NCBI RefSeq assembly: GCF_042767895.1
Contig: NC_091558.1
Location: 17,608,016-17,618,015 of the forward strand
Direction: 5' to 3'
From: Penaeus vannamei
Taxonomy: Eukaryota; Arthropoda; Malacostraca; Decapoda; Penaeidae
DNA: 10,000 bases
Shown here: one piece after another, positions 1 through 7,519 of the stretch
How the letters are laid out: the number at the start of each line of letters is the position of its first letter
Position numbering within the stretch: position 1 is the first letter of the stretch
Notes under the pieces: model-generated
The model's database searches: none
Seen by the model: only the letters and a program-made list of their open reading frames with translations
Told to the model about the DNA's origin: nothing
Program-made: the position numbers and the translations under genes

Positions 1-114
1 CACTGAAGGGGCTGAAGCAGACCTTGAGGCTGGCGCTGGAGCAGGAGCTGATGCCGATAGTACGGCTGGAGAGATTTTACTTTCAGCATACCTCGCCACA
101 TTTTTCCTCCCAAG
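1..114 (-). pseudogene. In-frame continuation of LINE ORF1 after a UAG stop
   Basis: After the TAG at 115-117 the same reading frame stays open for 38 codons to the window edge. It begins LGRKNVARYAESK and goes on into an Ala/Pro/Ser-rich tail. A short EFP-type motif followed by a Tyr-Ala-Glu (YAE) motif and a low-complexity tail is the usual C-terminal pattern of Jockey/I gags, so this is probably the original ORF1 C-terminus cut off by a nonsense change. Stop-codon readthrough is the alternative explanation but nothing in the sequence proves it. The true end of ORF1 is outside the window. Confidence 0.6.
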
Positions 115-1011
115 CTAGGGGAATTCGGCCTCATCGTTAAGACGAGGAAATGGATAGGGATTGCGAGAAGGCAGAACAGCCTGTTGTTTCTTTAGCAATT
201 TGTTTTTTCTATCGTTCGGATAGTATGCACATAATGGAGAGTTTGCATTATGTTCAAGTCTGCAATTGGCACATTTCCTTGGGAGTCGATTACCCTGTGC
301 GATTTTTTCGGCGCACTCCCTGCTCCTGTGAGCGGCCGCGCAGTACCGACAGCGCGGCTCCTCGCGGGGACAGGCGCGTGCCCCGTGCCCCCATCTGGAA
401 CAGTTGGCGCAAAATGGGGTGAGGGATTTGAAGACAGCGCACCTGAAAGGTGCCATGCCCTCCACAATTTTGATGGTTTGGGGGATTTTCTCCCCTTCAT
501 AAGTGATAATGAGCCGCTGTGTCATTCTACCGTTAAATTGAATGCGTTTAGCGTGTATAATCTTTTCATTGTATTCGGTGATCTCACTGGTGTCAATTTC
601 CCTCGGGACATCGAACACAACGAGGTTAGTGCAGTGTCCTCTGCCATAAGCTCTGCTCATTTCGAGGATTTCTCCTGCCGCTCCGGTCGTGGTTATACGT
701 TTAAGAATTTCTTCATTCTTACAGCGTACGTAGATATTATTTCGACCTAGTCTTAATTCTAGGGCTCCTTTAGTCTTGTTATAAGGAGCCATCTTCAGCA
801 CTTGAGACACCCAACGGTATTTGTCCCCATGTGTCACTAGCTTCGTGTCCCTCCTGAAATAGGCACACATATGGCTGGGGGATACAAGTTCTGCAGACTC
901 ATTACTCAATTGTCTTTTTGCTTTTTGCTTTGTTCGTTCGTTCTCAGTATTCGTATCACTTGCTGAGATGTCCATCTCCGTCAACAGAGAAAACCCGGCT
1001 TGGGTAGCCAT
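115..1011 (-). CDS. LINE ORF1 gag-like RNA-binding protein, three CCHC zinc knuckles
   Basis: ORF1 proteins of this kind bind the retrotransposon RNA and form the ribonucleoprotein that is carried to the target. The frame encodes 298 residues from the ATG at 1009-1011 to a TAG at 115-117. The open frame starts three codons earlier at a GTG, but the ATG is the likely eukaryotic start. Residues 1-50 are polar and look disordered. Residues about 65-190 form a mixed alpha/beta region like the RRM-like part of I/Jockey gags. Three zinc knuckles follow: residues 201-214 (CX2CX4HX4C, CANCSRWGHGARAC), 221-233 (CX2CX3HX4C) and 247-261 (CX2CX3HX6C). This spacing series is characteristic of Jockey/I ORF1. 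A basic stretch (RKNKLLKK) comes after the third knuckle. The stop appears premature because the same frame continues with gag-like tail sequence to the window edge. Family assignment is strong; exact clade is not. Confidence 0.85.
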   Translation of the reverse strand: MATQAGFSLLTEMDISASDTNTENERTKQKAKRQLSNESAELVSPSHMCAYFRRDTKLVTHGDKYRWVSQVLKMAPYNKTKGALELRLGRNNIYVRCKNEEILKRITTTGAAGEILEMSRAYGRGHCTNLVVFDVPREIDTSEITEYNEKIIHAKRIQFNGRMTQRLIITYEGEKIPQTIKIVEGMAPFRCAVFKSLTPFCANCSRWGHGARACPREEPRCRYCAAAHRSRECAEKIAQGNRLPRKCANCRLEHNANSPLCAYYPNDRKNKLLKKQQAVLPSRNPYPFPRLNDEAEFP

Positions 1012-1140
1012 TGTATACACAGGTGTTCTGAGGTCAGATCATTCGCTGAAATGTCGCACACAAAAAGACCTCACCTATTTACTTGGGTGCGGTTAACGTA
1101 GAGACCGCACAGATTCCTCACATAACCACACATATATCTG
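1012..1140 (-). other. Probable 5' leader of the LINE, including its internal promoter region
   Basis: This stretch lies immediately upstream of the ORF1 start on the minus strand, is moderately GC-rich and contains no ORF of note. Jockey-type elements carry an internal promoter in the leader, so one is expected here, but I could not identify a definite initiator or downstream promoter element. The 5' end is an estimate. Confidence 0.4.
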
Positions 1141-1233
1141 GTTTGAATTCATTAATTTTTTTTTCCACTTTCACTGTAAGTAGCTTTGGATCTTCACAGA
1201 TATTTCATGAACACTCGTTCACTTGAAATCGAA

Positions 1234-1236
<3 letters not shown>

Positions 1237-1316
<80 letters not shown>

Positions 1317-1673
1317 TAAAGAGAGAGACAGGGGGAGGGGGAAGGGCGAGGGAGAGGAGGTTGGGGAGAGGGAGGAAGGGAGAGCAAGAAAGTGAGTGAG
1401 AAAATGAGAGGGAGGAGAAATGGATAGAATGCGAGAGATAGATAGAGAAAGGGAGTGAGTGAAAGAACGAAAAAACAGAAAGAGAATTAAAGAGATTGAA
1501 TATTATAAAAAGAAAGAGAGATAGAGAAAAAAGATAATAATTAAGAAAAAGAGGGAGAGAGAGATTGAGAAAGAGAAAGAGAGGGAAAGAGAGAGAATCT
1601 GAGAGAGGGAGGAAGAGAAGAAGGGGGGAGGGAAAGAGACAGGAAGGGAAAGTGAGTGAGAGAGAGAGGGAGT
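1237..1673 (+). repeat. (GA)n microsatellite and long purine-rich tract
   Basis: A perfect (GA)38 run covers 1237-1312. It is followed to about 1673 by degenerate GA, GGA, GAAA and GAGT motifs, giving more than 430 bases in which nearly all of the plus strand is purine. The open frames seen across it (Arg-Glu on one strand, Leu-Ser on the other) are artefacts of the repeat. Strand asymmetry of this length can favour triplex (H-DNA) structure. Confidence 0.95.

Positions 1674-1732
<59 letters not shown>
1672..1732 (+). repeat. (GT)n microsatellite
   Basis: Near-perfect (GT)30 with a single TTT interruption near 1679-1681. It joins directly onto the purine-rich tract, forming a compound microsatellite. 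Confidence 0.97.
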
Positions 1733-2647
<915 letters not shown>

Positions 2648-2661
2648 CCCCCCCCCCCCCC
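2648..2661 (+). repeat. Homopolymer C14
   Basis: Fourteen consecutive C bases. Long poly-C/G runs are rarer than poly-A/T and are prone to sequencing and assembly length errors. Confidence 0.95.
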
Positions 2662-2772
2662 AGGAGGCAATCAACCAAGACATAAAGCATAAGGCATTAG
2701 TCACGACTACAGTTGACTGAGAGTAGTGCGTAGCGCAGACCACAGCGAGGAGAGAGCCAAGGCAGGAACTGT

Positions 2773-2831
2773 AAGGAGGAGGAGGAGGAAGATGAGAAGG
2801 TGAAGAAGAAGAAGAAGAAGAGGAGGAGGAG
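2773..2831 (+). repeat. (GGA)n/(GAA)n trinucleotide repeat
   Basis: Five GGA units are followed by an imperfect stretch, about six GAA units, and then GGA units again. The serine or phenylalanine runs in minus-strand frames come from this repeat and do not indicate a protein. Confidence 0.9.
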
Positions 2832-2990
2832 TATACATGTATCACGCGTGAAGTCACTCCCACTGCGCATGCGTGGCTGACAAGGAAACGTTGCCTTTAT
2901 ATCCATTTTGTTTCGATTCATTAGGCATAGAAAAAAGCTTCCAATTTCTGTGAGCGACATCGCTGGGTTATTTTTCTTCTCGTCTATATC

Positions 2991-3020
2991 ACACGCCCAC
3001 GCACACGCACACACACACGC
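2991..3020 (+). repeat. Short CA-rich repeat
   Basis: An imperfect CA repeat interrupted by CG steps, about 30 bases long. Confidence 0.8.
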
Positions 3021-3029
3021 CTGTGTATT

Positions 3030-3148
3030 GTAAATTTATGTGTAATTATAGACAAAATCATTCTTAAAAAGTATATATCAACATTTACAACAAAGAATGC
3101 AAAAGGCCGCACTTGCTGGCCCAGAAGGCAGCAGGTTCACCATCCCTG
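3030..3148 (-). mobile_element. Possible terminal end of a hAT-family DNA transposon
   Basis: Read on the minus strand from 3148, the sequence starts CAGGGATGGTGAACCTGC and soon contains GGGCC and GTGCGGCC. hAT transposons often begin CAGGGGTGG(N)NAACC and carry GCGGCCC-type sequence just inside the end, so this resembles a hAT terminal inverted repeat with the element extending leftwards. The adjacent 8 bases (3149-3156, AACTCGGC) would be the target-site duplication. I found no matching opposite terminus or second duplication copy to the left within the window, and no transposase, so it may be a solo end, a truncated non-autonomous copy, or chance similarity. The left limit is arbitrary. 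Confidence 0.4.
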
Positions 3149-3481
3149 AACTCGGCCATAATTAGGATAGTTCGAATGAGAGGAGGTGGAAAGTACGGAA
3201 ATCAGGCGAAGTGCAAAAATGGCTGAAATATACATGAGAGAGAGGCATATCTGATGCTTTTCATGTGCATGTTTTATATATGCACAATGACACACACATA
3301 CACAACAACACACACACACAAACACCACCAACAACAACACACAGACGGCAAAATACCGATAAGGAGACAGAAATGTCCGAAAGGATTGTTCGCTTTAGCG
3401 ATCGAAGGATTGTTCTGCTGCAAGATCGAGACTCCTTAGGCCTTTTTCCGGCGCCAAGAGGTGTAGCACTACAGATTCCCA
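3149..3481. other. Non-coding spacer with a CA-rich repeat
   Basis: No credible gene is seen. A degenerate CA/CAA repeat occupies about 3291-3344 and produces His/Thr frames that are repeat artefacts. A short palindrome, TGTAG-CA-CTACA, occurs near 3462-3473. Confidence 0.65.
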
Positions 3482-3513
3482 TGACTCCGCCCCTATTCAT
3501 GGGGGCGGAGTCA
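3482..3513. repeat. Perfect 12-bp inverted repeat with GC-box-like arms
   Basis: Arms TGACTCCGCCCC (3482-3493) and GGGGCGGAGTCA (3502-3513) are exact reverse complements, separated by the 8-nt loop TATTCATG. Each arm contains CCGCCCC/GGGGCGG, the core recognised by Sp1/KLF-type zinc-finger proteins, and TGACTC/GAGTCA, which resembles an AP-1 half-palindrome. It could be a cruciform or an RNA hairpin of about 12 bp. No gene nearby reveals its function. Confidence 0.8.
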
Positions 3514-3689
3514 CATATAGGCAACTGCACCTGGCTGATGAGCGCGGAGCACCTCTGTCCGTTTTAAAACGAAGAAAATGGGAAGTTCAAAGTTGATGCT
3601 GCACTGTATGGTGCAATATTAGTGTGATTATGTTAATGAGGATATTGCACTAAGTACTAGTTTGAAAGTATTTACGCGCCCGCGCGTGT

Positions 3690-3775
3690 ATATGTGTGCA
3701 TATATGCATATATATTATATATACACATACAGAAATGTATATACACACATATATTTAAATATATGTATTCACACA

Positions 3776-3843
<68 letters not shown>

Positions 3844-3905
3844 CATACATCTATATATGTATATGTATATATATACATATATGCAGAAATATAATATTAA
3901 AAATA
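3690..3905 (+). repeat. AT-rich region with (AT)29 microsatellite
   Basis: A perfect AT run at 3779-3837 sits within a wider field of TATA/CATA/CACA motifs. The Ile-Tyr frames across it are artefacts. The array is a candidate cruciform or replication-slippage site. Confidence 0.95.
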
Positions 3906-4590
3906 TACACTACTACCATATATAATAATATAGAGTTCAAGGTTTATATGCTTTCCTATTAATAGGGCTACGGCTAAGAAGAGCGAGGCTCAGGTTTATC
4001 TTTCGTATGTGTACATTTTTATGCGATATGTCATGTAAGGCTTGTTACTGTTTTTCTTATATCTATGTTTTAATCTTGGGCAATATTCAGGCCTCCAAAA
4101 GTGTTCCATGACGAATAATATACGGGGAAGTATCTCATGTTTTATTTACTTTATTTTATTTTATTTATTTATTTTATTTATTATATATGTGTTCGAATGG
4201 TCAAAAGAATATTATGAAAATTTATATTAGGTTTTACATAATTTTACTTACTATGTATATATAATTGAATATGCTGAGGTAAACATATATCTTTAAATGT
4301 AGTTGATATCAATCAATAAATAGTGTCATTTTCAAAATATTTAAAGTGTGACCGAAACCATTGTCGATGGACGAATGAAGAAGGATGATGGGAGGCGCTT
4401 AGGGCCCGCGCATTTTCAACTGATTTCGATAGTTTTCCGTCGTGTGATTTGTAATTTGAAGTTGATAACTAACAAGTATTTATTGTTATTTCCTAATGTT
4501 ACATCAGTAAACCAGTGATTTGTTAATTGATACAATTCAAAAACAAAATCAGATTCGTCAACTCGAGTACAATTCCTAGGAATGGGGGTG
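3906..4590. other. AT-rich non-coding spacer with a TTTAT repeat and a small palindrome
   Basis: AT-rich DNA without a recognisable gene. A degenerate TTTAT/TTTA repeat is at about 4139-4187. A perfect 12-bp palindrome, ATTCCTAGGAAT, is at 4572-4583. Nothing here looks like an exon or structured RNA. Confidence 0.65.
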
Positions 4591-5176
4591 GAGCCGCACC
4601 TGTGGCAACCGCGTAGAAGCATCGGCAATGTCGCTGTCGCGATCGGCCCGGAGAGGTCGCAAATGAAAAAAAACGACACCCTCTAGTGTAGTTAGACATT
4701 CTTAGCACCGGAAAAAAGGCCTCTTGTGTCTGCTGCCTCCGCCACCTGTGTCCTGTCATTTACCTGTCATCTGCCTGCATCGTCTACCCAGGAATCGGAC
4801 GATTCTTTTCTGGCGGCCGAGCGGTCGAGTGGCCTGCTCCCTCGCTGCTCGCCCTCGCAGGCCGCAAAAGCGTGTCGTTTATTTCACGATTCCAGTGTGC
4901 CTAGCGCCCCGAACGTGACATTTGACAAAGTGATCGTAAAATACGCTAATCTGACCCTTATTGCTCTCATACATTTTCCATGCTCTTATGCTTGTCTTCA
5001 TGTATAAATATGGCATGTTCATACTTTAATTGATCCTTAGGAAATTATTCTGAATCGCGGGCGGAGGAGGGCGCTGGAGGCCCCGGTCCGCCGCCGCCCT
5101 CGGCCTCTCCCGCGCCTTCCCTGCCTTCCCGCCGCTCTTTACACCCGAGGTCTTCCTTCCTTCTGCGCCTCTCGCC
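4591..5176. other. GC- and CpG-richer spacer, no defined gene
   Basis: Base composition rises markedly, especially at 4591-4680, 4795-4920 and 5055-5210, with many CpG steps, against the AT-rich DNA on the left. No frame gives a recognisable protein. This could be a promoter-like or untranslated region of a nearby gene, or part of an unidentified repeat. I see no TATA box or initiator that would settle it. Confidence 0.5.
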
Positions 5177-5220
5177 TTCGTATCTCTCGGCCTGCTCGGC
5201 CAGCTTGGCCCTTGACACAC
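5177..5220 (-). pseudogene. Possible fragment of a 14-3-3 first coding exon
   Basis: On the minus strand, 5209 down to 5177 encodes AKLAEQAERYE. The 14-3-3 family carries AKLAEQAERYD/E in helix A near its N-terminus, where it helps form the dimer interface. The bases just upstream (GTGTCAAGG) differ from a Val-Tyr-Lys coding string, which epsilon-type 14-3-3 proteins have at that position, by one missing and one extra base. Upstream the match dissolves into the GT/CA array, so no start codon is preserved in frame. Downstream the expected residues are absent; a GC dinucleotide (GAAG|GCGAGA) stands where some 14-3-3 genes have an intron donor, so the match could end at an exon border. It may be a pseudo-exon, a degraded exon copy, or chance in an Ala/Glu-rich frame; the match is only 11 residues. 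Confidence 0.35.
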
Positions 5221-5227
5221 CTGGCCC

Positions 5228-5234
5228 GTGTGTG

Positions 5235-5285
<51 letters not shown>

Positions 5286-5369
5286 GCGTGTGCGTGTGCG
5301 TGTGCGTGCGTGTGTGTGTGTGTGTGTGTGTGCGTGTGCGTGTGCGTGTGCGTGTGCGTGTGCGTGTGT
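5228..5369 (+). repeat. (GT)n with embedded (GTGTGC)n hexamers
   Basis: Alternating purine-pyrimidine DNA for about 140 bases. Two blocks with regular GTGTGC steps (about 5279-5306 and 5331-5366) are separated by plain GT. The tract is strictly alternating except for one TT step near 5249-5250, making it a good candidate for Z-DNA. Cys-Val, His-Thr and Arg-Thr frames here are repeat artefacts. Confidence 0.95.
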
Positions 5370-5917
5370 CGTCCCTGCCATTGGCGGTTCGGGAAGAGGT
5401 CTGGAGATCGTCCCCATTCAATCTCTTCCTAGCGAGTTCGCATAATCAGTGGAAGAAAAGCCGCCCACGGGACCGCCATGCAGGCTGTAGACGAGGCACC
5501 TTGCATTTCCATTTTCCGATTATCATTCGACATTGTCTACATTGTGGGGGAAATGGCATTGGAAACTGCCTTTTTCGTACCATTAAATCTCGGGACAGCT
5601 ATGGCAAAACTATTTATAACGAGATTCCTACCAGGAGCAGTAATTCTCACAAACGGTTTAATTTAGATTCGTTAAACAAGATGTAGTCTCAGTGCGCTGG
5701 TCGCCCCTCAATACGTATCCGTAGAACACTGTCGACAAATGGCAACGCTGACCCTCAGGGTGGCGTTCGCTGTTCCCCCAAACACGCCACTTGGGCGCGA
5801 AGGACATTGTGTTCAGGAGCGAGACGATGTGATGAATATAATATTTACTACTAAATTTGGCCTAATTCATATTTAGTCGGAAAGTAATGAAAAAATAAGA
5901 TTTTACCCACCAATATT
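5370..5917. other. Non-coding spacer with a compact hairpin
   Basis: About 550 bases of normal-complexity sequence. A 62-codon open frame at 5478-5666 (plus strand) has no recognisable motif and is probably chance. A near-perfect inverted repeat lies at 5744-5767: AACGC/GCGTT outer arms and ACCCT/AGGGT inner arms, with a one-base offset and almost no loop. No tRNA, snRNA or transposon end is seen. Confidence 0.6.
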
Positions 5918-6131
5918 TTTCTGGAAATTTATGCAAGAAACTAATCCATAAACGGCCAGAGAACGTTATTGGAAGAGTACTCCGAGGAACCGAAGTATAA
6001 GGAGTATCTTGACCGGCTCGACACGGAAAGGATTTCTGGAAATTTATGCAAGAATCTAATCCATAGAATGACAATTTTTGGAAAGATCATCAGATGTAAA
6101 AAGTATCTTGACCGGCTCGACACGGAAAGGA
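5918..6131. repeat. Diverged tandem duplication (two copies, about 115 and 99 bp)
   Basis: Copy one runs from about 5918 to 6032 and copy two from 6033 to 6131. Both begin with TTTCTGGAAATTTATGCAAG and end with an identical 29-base block (6003-6031 and 6102-6130). The middle portions differ by substitutions and small indels, while the two ends are almost unchanged. The duplicated unit has no recognised family. It may be part of a dispersed repeat or an old satellite. Confidence 0.85.
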
Positions 6132-6390
6132 AGAAAGAGGCCCCCTACGGCCATGCCACTTTGATTAATTTTTGGCACCGACTTCCATGAAAATTCCTTT
6201 CAACATCGCGAATCTGCCTGCCGTAGTAGAGGTAAATCATAGTGTATGTAAATAAAACTTTAACTCTCAAGCGACGCTTTCGTGACAGATATCGCCACGA
6301 AGGTAAACAACCCTTGCCCTTCTCTTTTGGATTCCTCCCTCTTTTCCCCTCCCTCTGATCTTTCTTTATTTCCCTCTCTCTAGAAACCAA
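6132..6390. other. Non-coding spacer grading into a pyrimidine-rich stretch
   Basis: No gene is visible. From about 6310 the plus strand becomes rich in C and T and leads into the (CT)n array. Confidence 0.6.
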
Positions 6391-6664
<274 letters not shown>

Positions 6665-7441
6665 GCGCCATCTGCAGCGTGACCCGAGACGGGGGCGTCC
6701 TCGGCTAACTGTTAGGTCACAGCGCCATCTGCGACGGCCCTCGTCGCGGCTCACGCGACCAATGATTGGCATCTGCAGCGTGACCCGAGACGGGGGCGTC
6801 CTCGGCTAACTGTTAGGTCACAGCGCCATCTGCGACGGCCCTCGTCGCGGCTCACTCGAGCAATGATTGGCATCTGCAGCATGACCCGAGACGGGGGCGT
6901 CCTCGGCTAACTGTTAGGTCACAGCGCCATCTGCGACGGCCCTCGTCGCGGCTCACGCGACCAATGATTGGCATCTGCAGCGTGACCCGAGACGGGGGCG
7001 TCCTCGGCTAACTGTTAGGTCACAGCGCCATCTGCGACGGCCCTCGTCGCGGCTCACTCGAGCAATGATTGGCATCTGCAGCATGACCCGAGACGGGGGC
7101 GTCCTCGGCTAACTGTTAGGTCACAGCGCCATCTGCGACGGCCCTCGTCGCGGCTCACTCGAGCAATGATTGGCATCTGCAGCATGACCCGAGACGGGGG
7201 CGTCCTCGGCTGTTAGGTCACAGCGCCATCTGCGACGGCCCTCGTCGCGGCTCACTCGAGCAATGATTGGCATCTGCAGCATGACCCGAGACAGGGGCGT
7301 CCTCGGCTGTTAGGTCACAGCGCCATCTGCGACGGCCCTCGTCGCGGCTCACTCGAGCAATGATTGGCATCTGCAGCATGACCCGAGACGGGGGCGTCCT
7401 CGGCTAACTGTTAGGTCACAGCGCCATCTGCAGCGTGACCC
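6665..7441. repeat. 101-bp tandem satellite array, about eight units
   Basis: The landmark ATCTGCAGC recurs at 6670, 6771, 6872, 6973, 7074, 7175, 7272 and 7369, giving units of 101, 101, 101, 101, 101, 97 and 97 bp and a truncated eighth unit. Identity between units is very high; differences are a few linked substitutions, one G-to-A, and a 4-base AACT deletion in the two 97-bp units. Each full unit carries a small hairpin, GCGACG-GCCCT-CGTCGC (first at 6731-6747), a palindromic TAACTGTTA (absent from the short units) and a GCGCCATCTGC box. The unit is GC-rich and not a multiple of three, so it does not encode a repeated peptide. I do not recognise the family. Confidence 0.97.
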
Positions 7442-7519
7442 TGGCGTGTGTCGGAGGATCCCTGAGTGCCCGAAACTCGCTCAGTTTGCCCGCAGGCGTG
7501 AACTGAAGCCAAACTGGCC
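7442..7519. other. Spacer between satellite and kinase pseudogene, with hairpin at the kinase stop
   Basis: A hairpin at 7501-7525 pairs AACTGA with TCAGTT and GCC with GGC around one mismatch and a 5-nt loop. It overlaps the kinase stop codon (7520-7522, TGA on the minus strand). It would lie at the start of the 3' UTR if this was transcribed with the kinase. Function is unknown. Confidence 0.5.

Larger units (their letters stand above)
1..1140 (-). mobile_element. 5' portion of a Jockey/I-type non-LTR retrotransposon (LINE)
   Basis: On the minus strand this block holds a non-coding leader (about 1140 down to 1012) and then ORF1, a gag-like protein with three CCHC zinc knuckles. That knuckle arrangement is typical of ORF1 in Jockey and I-clade LINEs. 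The second ORF (endonuclease plus reverse transcriptase) would lie to the left of position 1 and is outside the window, so the clade cannot be fixed from the polymerase. The right boundary is approximate: I found no clear target-site duplication, and the limit is set where sequence becomes AT-rich and featureless near 1141. The element is probably not active, because ORF1 has an in-frame stop. The visible part is the 5' part, so this copy is not the usual heavily 5'-truncated LINE. Confidence 0.8.

Noticed and set aside
1..117. A programmed +1 frameshift at the ORF1 stop (CCC-TAG-C)
   Set aside because: The gag-like continuation is in the same frame as ORF1, so no frameshift is needed; a nonsense change or readthrough explains it.
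192..750. Overlapping open frames on both strands within the LINE ORF1
   Set aside because: They are shadow frames of the gag; only the 115-1011 minus frame has the zinc knuckles.
4811..4915. tRNA-derived SINE head: GGCCGAGCGGTCGAG resembles a tRNA-Leu/Ser A box
   Set aside because: No B box (GGTTCGANTCC) lies at the expected distance and the region cannot be folded into a cloverleaf by eye.
5026..5421. Minus-strand protein with His-Thr/Arg-Thr repeats and basic C-terminus
   Set aside because: Most of it is the GT/GC array; the remaining part is a different frame from the 14-3-3-like peptide and matches nothing recognised.
5478..5666. 62-residue open frame, hydrophobic C-terminal half
   Set aside because: No recognisable motif, no supporting splice signals or codon pattern; probably chance.
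6665..7441. CRISPR-like array because of regular direct repeats
   Set aside because: There are no unique spacers: the full 101-bp unit is repeated, and the context is eukaryotic.
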